Origin: Cellulomonas timonensis
GTDB taxonomy: Bacteria > Actinomycetota > Actinomycetes > Actinomycetales > Cellulomonadaceae
Reading direction: 5' to 3'
NCBI RefSeq assembly: GCF_900046455.1
Contig: NZ_FCOT01000011.1
Location: 578,763-642,762, forward strand
Length of the DNA: 64,000 nt
Made by a program: the position numbers and the translations under genes. The notes under the pieces are model-generated. The model had not been told where the DNA came from. It made no database searches and saw only the letters and a program-made list of their open reading frames with translations. Positions 42,854-53,634 of the stretch are shown here, piece after piece (position 1 is the stretch's first letter; the number at the start of each line of letters is the position of its first letter).

Positions 42854-43995
42854 CCACCACCGTCGCCGGGTTCGTCGGCATCACCGGCAGCGCGGGCGTC
42901 AAGGACGGGCGCCCCGACGTCAGCCTCGTGCACGCCACCGGCGCGACGACGTCGGCTGCCGTGTTCACCCGCTCCCTGTTCTCCGGGCCGAGCGTGACCG
43001 TGAGCCGGGCGGGCGACCTCGCTGGGCTGCGCGCCGTCGTCGTGGTGTCCGGGAACGCGAACGTCGCCACCGGGGAGGCGGGCCTGGCCGACGCGCGCGA
43101 GCTGCAGGGCTGGGCCGCCGCCCGTGCCGGCTGCGCGCCCGAGCAGGTGCTCGTCGCCTCGACCGGCGTCATCGGCGTGCCGTACCCGATGACCGCCATG
43201 CGCGATCGGCTCGCCGCGCTGCCCGCCGCCGCGCCCGTCGACCTCGACGCCGTCTCCCGCGCGATCATGACGACCGACACCCACCCCAAGGTCGCCACGC
43301 GCCAGGTCGGCGCGGCCCGCGTCGTCGGCATCGCGAAGGGCGTGGGCATGATCGAGCCCGACATGGCCACCATGCTGTCGTTCGTCTACACCGACGCGCA
43401 GGTCCCGGCTGACGACCTGGACCGGGTCTTCCGGGCCGTGGTGGCCCGCACGTACAACGCCGTGAGCGTCGACACGGACACGTCCACCTCGGACACCGCC
43501 GCGATCCTCGCCTCGGGCGCCGCCGGGCCGGTCGACCTGGACGAGCTCGAGGCCGCGCTGCTCGAGGTGTGCACCGAGCTGGTGCGGATGATCGCCTCCG
43601 ACGGCGAGGGCGCCTCCACCCTCATCGAGGTGCGGGTCACGGGCGCGCGCGACGACGCCCAGGCCAAGCTCGTCGGGAAGGCCATCGTCAACTCCCCGCT
43701 GGTCAAGACCGCGGTGCACGGCGCCGACCCGAACTGGGGCCGCGTCGCCATGGCGATCGGCAAGTGCTCCACCGAGACGGACATCCGCCAGGAGGCCGTC
43801 CGCATCTCCTTCGGCGGCCTCGAGACCTACCCCCGGCTGCCCACGCCGGAGGTGCGGGCGCAGCTCGAGGCGTACCTCAAGAACGACGAGGTCGTCATCG
43901 AGGTCGACCTGGGCGTCGCCGACGGCGCGTTCACCGTGTTCGGCTGCGACCTCACGGAGGGGTACATCCGCATCAACGCGGACTACACCTCCTGA
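42850..43995 (+). CDS. OAT2-like/ArgJ-family N-acetyltransferase in the urease operon
   Basis: 381-residue Ntn-hydrolase-type acetyltransferase. The self-cleavage site reads KGVGMIEPDMATML, predicting cleavage before Thr174, the nucleophile. ArgJ proteins usually read APNMATML there; EPDM and the stretches AVFTRSLFSGPSVTVSR, NANVATGEAG, NAVSVDTDTSTSDTAAI and GCDLTEGYIRINADYTS resemble, from memory, OAT2 of the Streptomyces clavuligerus clavulanic acid cluster. OAT2 moves acetyl groups between glutamate, ornithine and arginine-like amines. ATG 42850 overlaps ureD (ATGA). No other arg gene is nearby. A role in acyl-guanidino substrate handling is inferred. Confidence 0.9.
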   Translation: MTTTVAGFVGITGSAGVKDGRPDVSLVHATGATTSAAVFTRSLFSGPSVTVSRAGDLAGLRAVVVVSGNANVATGEAGLADARELQGWAAARAGCAPEQVLVASTGVIGVPYPMTAMRDRLAALPAAAPVDLDAVSRAIMTTDTHPKVATRQVGAARVVGIAKGVGMIEPDMATMLSFVYTDAQVPADDLDRVFRAVVARTYNAVSVDTDTSTSDTAAILASGAAGPVDLDELEAALLEVCTELVRMIASDGEGASTLIEVRVTGARDDAQAKLVGKAIVNSPLVKTAVHGADPNWGRVAMAIGKCSTETDIRQEAVRISFGGLETYPRLPTPEVRAQLEAYLKNDEVVIEVDLGVADGAFTVFGCDLTEGYIRINADYTS

Positions 43996-44040
43996 CCGGC
44001 TCCAGCCTCCTGCGGTGACCGGGCGCCCAACCGCCGGTCG

Positions 44041-44046
44041 TAGGGT
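44041..44046 (+). promoter_or_regulatory. -10 element of the thioesterase gene, leaderless type
   Basis: TAGGGT followed by seven bases and ATG 44054, with no ribosome site. Confidence 0.5.
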
Positions 44047-44053
44047 TGTCGCC

Positions 44054-44521
44054 ATGGATGAGACGGCCCCGCCGACGATCAGCACGCACCGCGGCCGCGT
44101 CGAGATGCCCGTCCGGTGGTCGGACGTCGACCTGTTCGGGCACGTCAACAACGCCGCCTACCTGCGCTACCTCGACGATGCCCGGTTCACCCTGTTCCCA
44201 TCGATGGGCGTCGACGAGATGGGCGCCCTCAGCGCCTCGCTGCTCGTCGTCGTCAAGCATGAGATCGACTACGTGGCGCCGCTGACGTTCCGCCCGGCGC
44301 CGTTCGCCGTCGAGGTGTGGGTGTCCCGCATCGGGCGATCGTCGGTGGACTTCGCCTACGAGATCGTCGACGCCGCCGACTCGGGTGTCGTGTACCTGCG
44401 GGCACGGTCGCGCATGGTGCAGCTCGACTCCGCGACCCACACCGCCCGGGCGTTCACGCCCGAGGAGCGCGCGCTGTACGAGGCCTACCTCGACGAGTCG
44501 CCGGAGCTGCGGGGCTGGTAG
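44054..44521 (+). CDS. Hotdog-fold acyl-CoA thioesterase
   Basis: 155-residue 4-hydroxybenzoyl-CoA thioesterase/FadM-type protein. The active-site region WSDVDLFGHVNNAAYLRYLD carries the catalytic Asp (in DLFGHVNN), followed by VVKHEIDYVAPLTF and SSVDFAYEIVD. Substrate unknown. ATG 44054 is supported by the leaderless hexamer; an in-frame start at 44015 is less likely. It has its own promoter, so it is probably not part of the urease operon. Confidence 0.9.
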   Translation: MDETAPPTISTHRGRVEMPVRWSDVDLFGHVNNAAYLRYLDDARFTLFPSMGVDEMGALSASLLVVVKHEIDYVAPLTFRPAPFAVEVWVSRIGRSSVDFAYEIVDAADSGVVYLRARSRMVQLDSATHTARAFTPEERALYEAYLDESPELRGW

Positions 44522-44551
44522 GCGTGGCATCTGCCTAGCGCGCTCCACCCC

Positions 44552-44580
44552 TGGACGCCGGAGCGAGGGGCCGCTAGCCT
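44552..44580 (+). promoter_or_regulatory. Promoter for the AbiF-associated RNA
   Basis: TGGACG (44552-44557), 17-base spacer, TAGCCT (44575-44580). The predicted transcript would begin near 44587, only a few bases before the hairpin at 44593. Confidence 0.5.
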
Positions 44581-44592
44581 CGCGGTATCACG

Positions 44593-44627
44593 ATCAGCCC
44601 GTCGCCGTAGGCGGCGGGCTGATTTTC
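44593..44627 (+). ncRNA. Candidate hairpin RNA upstream of the AbiF-type gene
   Basis: Inverted repeat ATCAGCCCGTCGCC (44593-44606), GTA loop, GGCGGCGGGCTGAT (44610-44623). All 14 positions pair in RNA, one as G-U. A TTTT tract starts with the last stem base. It looks like an intrinsic terminator but sits between its own promoter and the AbiF-type start at 44644. AbiF loci are reported to carry an upstream structured antitoxin RNA, so this is a good candidate; termination alone is the alternative. Confidence 0.55.
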
Positions 44628-44643
44628 CTTCGCCTGGAGGGCC

Positions 44644-45695
44644 ATGGTCGGGTACGCCAAGGAGTGGCTCTCGCTCGACCAGCAAGTTGCGAGGCTTGGT
44701 GACCGTGGGGTCGACGTCGATCCTCGGGAACGCACGAAGACTCTCTTGAGTGCCATCGGCTACTACCGACTCACGGGGTACCTCTACCCGCTCCGCAGTT
44801 CGGAGGTTACGTGGGCGAGGGTGGCAGGCCCCGAACGCGAGTCTTGAGCGGCTACCGGCCCGGAACGTCCATCGACCACATCGCACAGGTGATCGACTTT
44901 GATCGGGACCTGCGCATGCTGGTGATGGAGGGCGTCGAGCGAATCGAGGTCGCTCTGCGCATGCGAGTCGGTTACGTACTCGGACGCCGTTCTGCCTTCG
45001 CGCATCTCGACGCGGGGGTCTTCCTCCCCTCGTTCGTCGAACATCGGGTGGATGGGGAGACCGGGTGGCGGACGCTGCCGAGCAAGCACGCTGCGTGGCT
45101 GCAACGCGTCGCCGAGCGTCGTGACAGTTCCGACGAGACCTTCGTCAACCACTTCCGGGAGAACTACGAAGGGCAGATGCCCCTCTGGGCTCTCACCGAG
45201 ATCCTCGAACTTGGCCACCTCTCCCGTCTCTACCAGGGCCTGAACGAAGATGACGCAGGTGAGATCGCCGAAGCGTTCGGAGTGCCGACGAAGAAGCTGA
45301 TGGCGAGCTGGCTCGCGAGCGTGAACTACGTGCGCAACGTGGCCGCGCACCACGCTCGCCTCTACAACCGGAAGCTGCAGAACGCGCCAGGCAGGCCGAA
45401 GGCGGGCATCGTGCCGCTACTGGATCACCTGCGCGAAGGCGACTCGTCCAAGAGTGTCTTCGGTGTGTACAACGCCCTGGCGGTGATCGCTTATCTGCTG
45501 CGATCGATCGACGCTGACGTCGAATGGCGTTGTCGCCTTGTCTCACTACTGAGGGCGTTCCCCTCGTCGCCTGACCTCGACCTCGAGTCGCTAGGCGTGC
45601 CGCAGCGATGGGCCGCGCTCGAACTGTGGCGGACTCAGCCGTATGACGGCCGGAACGCGATCCTCCTCGCAGGCGCGCAACAGAGCGCCAACTGA
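44644..45695 (+). pseudogene. AbiF-type (Abi_2) HEPN protein, interrupted by a frameshift
   Basis: Two frames together match the Abi_2 family. Frame 1 (44644-44847) gives KEWLSLDQQVARLGDRGVDV and IGYYRLTGYLYPLRSSE; frame 2 (usable from about 44815 to 45695) continues SGYRPGTSIDHIAQVIDFDR, VEGVERIEVALRMRVGYVL and the HEPN ribonuclease motif RNVAAHH. Reading through needs one extra base (or two fewer) between 44811 and 44848. GGAGG precedes the ATG by three bases. Codon use is visibly less GC-rich than the neighbours, suggesting transfer. Abi_2 proteins are abortive-infection or toxin-like RNases. Mutation, sequencing error or deliberate shifting cannot be separated here. Confidence 0.75.
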
Positions 45696-45877
45696 GAACC
45701 AGCGGTCGCTGGTGCGGAACCAGTTGGCGGGGCGGTCTGTTGACCCGGCGTCACGCCTGCGGCGAACACGGGCAGGTTGGGCGGGGCGCCGCCGTTAGCA
45801 TCGAACAACGCCGCCTTGTCGGGCCCGTGGCCCTGTCCCGGGTAACCGACCAAGCACGTCGCTCGTGAGGAGTGCAC

Positions 45878-48460
<2,583 letters not shown>

Positions 48461-48477
48461 GCCTCACTGCACGACCT

Positions 48478-48512
48478 CTCGACCCGGGACCGCATGTCGG
48501 TCCCGGGTCGAG
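48478..48512. terminator. Terminator after clpC
   Basis: Perfect 15-bp stem CTCGACCCGGGACCG (48478-48492), five-base loop, complement at 48498-48512. It starts 17 bases after the clpC stop. No T tract, as is common for actinobacterial terminators. Confidence 0.8.
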
Positions 48513-48714
48513 TCGCGTCTGGGGCTGTGGCGCCCGTTGCATCGCGCGGAATTGGGCGCCGTTCGGCAGGACGCCCGGCCCGCCACCTGGGAAGATCGGA
48601 CTTTTCGGTGGGAAAGCTGCTCGCTGTCGACAGCTGATGGGGAACGGCGCCGGTGGCCGCCGGGGCCGCGCGGTGAGGCGGGCCGTCTGTGCGGTCCGGA
48701 GCGAGGGGGACCAA

Positions 48715-51186
48715 GTGCGCCTGCACGACGACCGACCTGCCGACCTGTGGACTGACGCGTTGCCGCTGGGCAACGGGCGCCTGGGGGCGATGTGCTTCGG
48801 CGGGGTCCGCCGCGACCGGTTCCAGGTCAACGACGACACCTGCTGGTCGGGCTCGCCGGCCACCGCGTCCGGGCGGCCGCTGCTGGCGCCCGGGGAGGGC
48901 CCGGAGGTGGTGCGCGCCGCCCGGGAGGCACTCGCGGAGGGCGACGTGCGCCGCGCCGAGCAGTTGGTGCAGCGGCTGCAGCACGGGCACACGCAGGCGT
49001 ACCAGCCGCTCGTGGACCTGGTCGTGGAGCAGCCGGGCCGCGCGGAGGACGAGGTGCCCCCCGGGTACCGGCGGTGGCTCGACCTGGGCGAGGCGGTGGC
49101 CGGCCACCGGTTCGGCGAGGCGGGGGAGCGGACCGAGCAGGAGGCATTCGTCAGCGCCCCCGCCGGGGTGCTGGTGGTGCACCGCACGTCCGAGGTGCCC
49201 GTCGACCTGCTCGTCCGCGTCACGTCCCCGCATCCCGTGCAGCTCGCCCCAGGCGATGTGGACCTGTGGGCGGGGACGGTGCGGATGCCCTCCCACGTGT
49301 ACCCGCCGCATGAGGACGCCGCGGAGCCGGTCGTCTACGACGACGCCGCGGGCGCCTCGATCACGGTGGCCGTGGTGATGCGCGTGGTCACGGACGGCGC
49401 CCTGCGGATCCGCGACGACGGCCTGACGGTGCACGGCGCCCGCGAGATGACGGTGCTGCTCACGTCGGTGAGCGACTACGCCGGGGCGATGCGGTCCCCG
49501 CACGGCGACGTCGGCAAGTTGCTGCGGCGCGCGCGGGGCACTGTCGCGGCGGCCGCGGAGCAACCCGTGGAGCGCCTGCGCGCGGATCACGTCGCGGACC
49601 ACACGGCGCTGTTCGACCGGGTCGCGCTGGACCTCGGCGGCAACCCCGGGCATGACGCGCTGACCACCGACTCCCGTGTCGCGCGGCATGCCGTGATGGG
49701 CGGGGACCCGGCCCTGTCGGCCCTGTTGTTCCAGTACGGGCGCTACCTGATGATCGCGGGCTCCCGGCCGGGCACGATGCCGTTGACCTTGCAGGGCATC
49801 TGGAATGAGGACGTCCGCCCGGCGTGGAGCTCGGCGTACACCACCAACATCAACCTGGAGATGGCGTACTGGCCCGCCGGCCCGGCCAACCTGGCCGAGT
49901 GCGCCGAGCCGCTGTTGGGCTGGCTGCCCGGTGTGGCGGCATCCGGCGCCGCGACCGCGCGCGAGCTGTACGGGGCGCGCGGCTGGACGGCGCACCACAA
50001 CTCCGACGCCTGGGCGTTCACGCTGCCCGCCGGCGAGGGGGACGGCGACCCGTCGTGGACCGCCTGGCCGTTGGGTGGCGCCTGGCTCGCACAGCATGTG
50101 TGGGACCACTACGAGTTCACCGGCGACGTGGGCGCCCTGGGACGCGCGTGGCCGCTGCTGCACGGCGCCGCCCGGTTCTGCCTGGACTGGCTCGTCGAGC
50201 AGCCCGACGGCTCCCTGGGCACCTCGCCCGCGACCAGTCCGGAGAACCACTTCGTGGCGGACGACGGCGCCCCGGCGGCGGTGTCGACGTCGACGACCTC
50301 GGACCTGGCGCTGGTGCGCTGGCTGCTCGAGTGCACGCTGGCCTCACTCGACGCGCTGGAGGACTGCGTCGAGCATGTGGACCCGGACACCGACCAGCCC
50401 GTCGACGTGGCCGCATGGCGCGCGGAGGTCGACACGGCGCTACGCCGGCTGCCGGGGGAGCGGGCCTTGCCCGACGGGCGCCTGGCCGAGTGGTCGCAGG
50501 ACCTCGTCGACGCGGAGCCCGAGCATCGTCACACGTCGCACCTGATCGGGGTGTTCCCGGGCGGCTGGGTGCACCCGGACACCACCCCGGAGCTGGCCAA
50601 GGCCGCGGCGGCGACCCTCGACGCCCGCGGGCCCCGCTCCACCGGCTGGGCCCTGGCCTGGCGGCTCGCGTTACGCGCCCGGCTGCATGACGGCGCCGGC
50701 GCGGAGGAGCTGGTGCACGCGCTGCTGGCGCCCGCCGGGGACGGCGCGGGGGTCTACCGGAACCTGTTCAGCGCGCATCCGCCGTTCCAAGTCGACGGCA
50801 ACCTCGGCTTCACCGCCGGTGTCGTCGAGCTGCTGGTGCAGGGCCACCGGGTGGTCGGCGGCGTGCGCGAGGTGCATCTGCTGCCGGCGTTGCCGCCGGG
50901 CTGGCGCGACGGCTCAGTGCGTGGGCTGCGGGTGCGCGGCGGGATCACCGTGGACGTGGTGTGGGCCGACGGCGAGCTCGTGGAGGCCACCCTGACGGCG
51001 GATGCCGAGCCGGACGCGCGGGACGACGACGAGCTGTTCGACGCTGACGCCCACGGCGACGACCTCGACGACGTGACACCCGTGGTCGTGCGTTGCGGGC
51101 CGTTGCGCACGGCGCTCGGGCTCCGGCCCGGGGAGCCCGCAGTGGTCACGACGGCCACCATGGGCGACCTGCTGGCCGCTCTGTAG
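48715..51186 (+). CDS. Glycoside hydrolase family 95 (alpha-L-fucosidase/galactosidase type)
   Basis: 823-residue enzyme without a signal peptide, so probably cytoplasmic. The GH95 start LWTDALPLGNGRLGAMCFGG, central TNINLEMAYWPAG with the paired Asn, WSQDLVDAEPEHRHTSHL with the catalytic Glu region, GWALAWRLALRARLHDG and FQVDGNLGFTAGVVELL are all present. Activity on alpha-1,2-L-fucose or L-galactose residues is possible. GTG 48715 is chosen because GAGGGGG lies upstream and the family N-terminus begins there. Convergent with the GntR gene. Confidence 0.9.
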   Translation: MRLHDDRPADLWTDALPLGNGRLGAMCFGGVRRDRFQVNDDTCWSGSPATASGRPLLAPGEGPEVVRAAREALAEGDVRRAEQLVQRLQHGHTQAYQPLVDLVVEQPGRAEDEVPPGYRRWLDLGEAVAGHRFGEAGERTEQEAFVSAPAGVLVVHRTSEVPVDLLVRVTSPHPVQLAPGDVDLWAGTVRMPSHVYPPHEDAAEPVVYDDAAGASITVAVVMRVVTDGALRIRDDGLTVHGAREMTVLLTSVSDYAGAMRSPHGDVGKLLRRARGTVAAAAEQPVERLRADHVADHTALFDRVALDLGGNPGHDALTTDSRVARHAVMGGDPALSALLFQYGRYLMIAGSRPGTMPLTLQGIWNEDVRPAWSSAYTTNINLEMAYWPAGPANLAECAEPLLGWLPGVAASGAATARELYGARGWTAHHNSDAWAFTLPAGEGDGDPSWTAWPLGGAWLAQHVWDHYEFTGDVGALGRAWPLLHGAARFCLDWLVEQPDGSLGTSPATSPENHFVADDGAPAAVSTSTTSDLALVRWLLECTLASLDALEDCVEHVDPDTDQPVDVAAWRAEVDTALRRLPGERALPDGRLAEWSQDLVDAEPEHRHTSHLIGVFPGGWVHPDTTPELAKAAAATLDARGPRSTGWALAWRLALRARLHDGAGAEELVHALLAPAGDGAGVYRNLFSAHPPFQVDGNLGFTAGVVELLVQGHRVVGGVREVHLLPALPPGWRDGSVRGLRVRGGITVDVVWADGELVEATLTADAEPDARDDDELFDADAHGDDLDDVTPVVVRCGPLRTALGLRPGEPAVVTTATMGDLLAAL

Positions 51187-51196
51187 GCCCGGCGGC

Positions 51197-51901
51197 TCAA
51201 TCGGGCTCGGAGGCCTGCACGAAGTCCTCGACTCCGAGCAGGTGCACGCCCATCCGCAGCCGCGCCCGGTCCGGGTCGCCCGCGGCCAGCGCGGCGAGCA
51301 CCGCCTCATGCTCGTCATGGGTGCGCTGGGCGACGTCCTCGTCGGCGCGGCTGCGCCACAGCCGCGCCCGCACGGTGCGGCTCGCGAGGGACTCCACGAG
51401 CGCGGCCAGCACGGGGTTGCCCGCAGCAGCCGCGATGGCGCGGTGGAAGGCGATGTCCGTCTCCAGCAGCCGCTCATGGTCCAGCGGCTCCTCGCGGAGC
51501 GCCGCAGCGGCCGTGTCGAGGATCCCGCGGGCCTCCGCGAGCCCGGCGGCGTCGATGTGCCGGGCCGCGAGCCCCGCGGCCTCGGTCTCGAGCAGCCGCC
51601 GGACGGCGTGGAAGGACTCCGCGCCGCTCTGCCCGTGCAGGTCGACGACGAAGCCCATCGGCGCGAGCAGCCGCTCGGGGTCGAGGCTGGTCACGTACGT
51701 GCCGTCGCCCTGACGGGTGTCGAGCACCCCCAGGATCGACAGCGCGCGCACCCCCTCCCGCAGCGACCCGCGGGAGACGCCCAGCTCCGTGGCGAGCTCC
51801 TTCTCCACGGGCAGTCGGTCACCGGGGTGCAGCCGGCCGTCGAGGATCATCTTCTTGATGCCGTCGACGACCTCGTCGGTGCGGGACATGGGGCGTGACA
51901 T
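51197..51901 (-). CDS. GntR-family regulator (FadR subfamily)
   Basis: 234 residues. Winged helix: EVVDGIKKMILDGRLHPGDR, PVEKELATELGVSRGSLREG, and a wing DTRQGDGTYV. The C-terminal all-helical FCD domain has the metal-binding pattern seen in ETDIAFHRAIAAAAGNP and THDEHEAVLAAL. FadR-type members often bind sugar acids or other organic acids. It lies 44 bases downstream of the arabinofuranosidase on the same strand and may be co-transcribed. Start ATG 51901; ATG 51889 is the alternative. Confidence 0.92.
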   Translation of the reverse strand: MSRPMSRTDEVVDGIKKMILDGRLHPGDRLPVEKELATELGVSRGSLREGVRALSILGVLDTRQGDGTYVTSLDPERLLAPMGFVVDLHGQSGAESFHAVRRLLETEAAGLAARHIDAAGLAEARGILDTAAAALREEPLDHERLLETDIAFHRAIAAAAGNPVLAALVESLASRTVRARLWRSRADEDVAQRTHDEHEAVLAALAAGDPDRARLRMGVHLLGVEDFVQASEPD

Positions 51902-51945
51902 AGGCACGAGTCTGCCGCAGGCGCGGCCCCGAGCGGCTGGGACGG

Positions 51946-53484
51946 TCAGCTCCTCCGGGCGGTGCCGTGGAAGGCGTTCCACGACTCCGGCGCGAGGGTC
52001 AGCGTCGTGCCGATGCCCGTGCCGCTGTCCGGGGCGGGCAGCGTGGACAGGCAGCGCTCCGCGACGCGGGCCGCGTGCTCGGGGCCCGCGACGGCCGGCT
52101 CGTGATCGGCGACGAGCTGGATGCCCCCGGTCAGGGCGACGGTGAGGCCGACGTGCGCGAGGTCCACCTCGACCGGCTCGGCGGAGCGGTTGACCATGAA
52201 CAGCGCTAAGGCGCCGTCACCGTCCGCGCCCTCGTCCCAGGTGGCGGCGGCCGTCACGAGGGGCGCGTCGCCGTGCTGGCGGGTCGTGGTGGTGGGGGAG
52301 GCGACGCGCAGGTCGAGGGCGGCGCCGCGGGCGAGCCGGGCGGTCTCGGCGAAGGGGTGGAACGTGGGCTGCCGCCAGGACTCGCCGCCGGGCTCGGTCA
52401 TGATCGGCGCGATGACGTTGACGAGCTGGGCCAGGCACGCGACGGGCACCCGGTCGGCGTGGTTGAGGAGCGTGACCAGCAGGTCCCCGACCACCACGGC
52501 GTCGAGTCCGGAGTAGACGTCCTCGATGATGCGCGGGGCGTCGCGCTGCAGTGGCAGGTTCTTCTCCCCGGGGAACCGCGTGGCCAGGTACCAGACGTTC
52601 CACTCGTCGAAGGAGATGGTGATCTCCTTGTCGGAGCGGCGCTCGGCGCCGACGGCGTCGGCGGAGGCCACGACCCGGCGGATGAAGCGGTCCATCGCGG
52701 TGCCGGAGGCGAGGAAGCTGGCGCGGTCGCCGTCGAGCTCCTCGTAGTAGGCGTGCATGGAGAGGTGGTCGACGATGTCGTACGTGTGCTCCAGGACTGT
52801 CCGCTCCCAGGAGCCGAACGTGTCCATCTGCATCGAGGAGGATCCGCACACCACGAGCTCGATGCTCGGGTCCACGAGCTTCATGGCCTTGCCCGCCTCG
52901 GCGGCGAGCCGGCCGTAGGTGTCGGCGTCCTTGTGGCCGATCTGCCAGGGGCCGTCCATCTCGTTGCCCAGGCACCACAGCCGCACGTCGTAGGGCTTCT
53001 CACGGCCGTTCGCGATGCGCAGGTCTGCCCAGCGGCTGCCCGCCTCCCCGTTGCAGTACTCGACGAGCGCGGCGGCGGCTGCGACGCCGCGGGTGCCGAG
53101 GTTGACGGCCATCATCGGCTCGATGCCCTCGCGCTCGGCCCACTGGAGGAACTCGTCGGTGCCGATGTCGTTGGGCTCGATGGTGCGCCAGGCCAGGTCG
53201 ATGAACGGCTTGCGCTCGGCGCGGGGGCCGACGCCGTCCTCCCAGATGTAGTTGGAGACGAAGTTGCCGCCGGGGTAGCGCACCACGCTGACGCCGAGCT
53301 CGCGGGTGAGGTCGGCGACGTCGCGCCGGAAGCCGTGCTCGTCGGCGGTGGCGTGGCCGGGCTCGTAGATCCCGGTGTAGACGGCCCGGCCGAGGTGCTC
53401 GACGAAGGATCCGAACAGGCGGCGGTCGATCTCTCCGACCTGGAAGTCGGGGTGGAGCACGACCTGGGCGCGCGGGTGGGGCAT
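51946..53484 (-). CDS. Alpha-L-arabinofuranosidase, GH51
   Basis: 512-residue intracellular enzyme cleaving terminal arabinofuranose from arabinoxylan or arabinan oligosaccharides. GH51 features: FGSFVEHLGRAVYTGIYEPG, VVRYPGGNFVSNYIWEDGVG, acid/base Glu in LWCLGNEMDGPWQ, nucleophile Glu in ISFDEWNVWY. ATG 53484 has AGGAG six bases upstream. No signal peptide, so substrates must be imported. A palindromic operator lies about 40 bases upstream, in the divergent promoter region. Confidence 0.96.
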   Translation of the reverse strand: MPHPRAQVVLHPDFQVGEIDRRLFGSFVEHLGRAVYTGIYEPGHATADEHGFRRDVADLTRELGVSVVRYPGGNFVSNYIWEDGVGPRAERKPFIDLAWRTIEPNDIGTDEFLQWAEREGIEPMMAVNLGTRGVAAAAALVEYCNGEAGSRWADLRIANGREKPYDVRLWCLGNEMDGPWQIGHKDADTYGRLAAEAGKAMKLVDPSIELVVCGSSSMQMDTFGSWERTVLEHTYDIVDHLSMHAYYEELDGDRASFLASGTAMDRFIRRVVASADAVGAERRSDKEITISFDEWNVWYLATRFPGEKNLPLQRDAPRIIEDVYSGLDAVVVGDLLVTLLNHADRVPVACLAQLVNVIAPIMTEPGGESWRQPTFHPFAETARLARGAALDLRVASPTTTTRQHGDAPLVTAAATWDEGADGDGALALFMVNRSAEPVEVDLAHVGLTVALTGGIQLVADHEPAVAGPEHAARVAERCLSTLPAPDSGTGIGTTLTLAPESWNAFHGTARRS

Positions 53485-53522
53485 CAGCTTCTCCTGAGGT
53501 GCGTGTCGGCGTCCTCGCCGAC

Positions 53523-53538
53523 TGTTCAACGTTGTAGA
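53523..53538. promoter_or_regulatory. Candidate LacI-type operator between GH51 and oxidoreductase genes
   Basis: TGTTCAACGTTGTAGA is centred on AACGTT, like many LacI-family operators (for example TGTNAACGTTNACA). The inner TTCAACGTTGTA pairs at 10 of 12 positions. On the minus strand a TAGGAT hexamer (53538-53543) lies just upstream, so a bound repressor would cover the GH51 start point. Confidence 0.45.
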
Positions 53539-53634
53539 TCCTAGAGGGCGACGCTGGGGCGGACTAGTGTGGCGCTACGGAACGCGCTTTCCCACGAGTC
53601 GGCGCCGTCGCGCCGAGAGAACGCTGAGGACATC

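Noticed and set aside
22930..43995. A clavulanic-acid-like biosynthetic cluster
   Set aside because: The ureohydrolase, OppA-type and OAT2-like genes fit, but there is no carboxyethylarginine synthase, beta-lactam synthetase, clavaminate synthase or reductase, and urease dominates the operon.
44811..44848. Programmed -1 frameshift in the AbiF-type gene
   Set aside because: No standard X-XXY-YYZ slippery heptamer in the zero frame and no obvious downstream stem in the overlap. A plain mutation or sequencing error is more likely.
45697..45877. ClgR or CtsR operator before clpC
   Set aside because: TTGACC at 45740 and TAGCAT at 45796 are present but wrongly spaced for one promoter, and no convincing inverted repeat of either regulator type was found.
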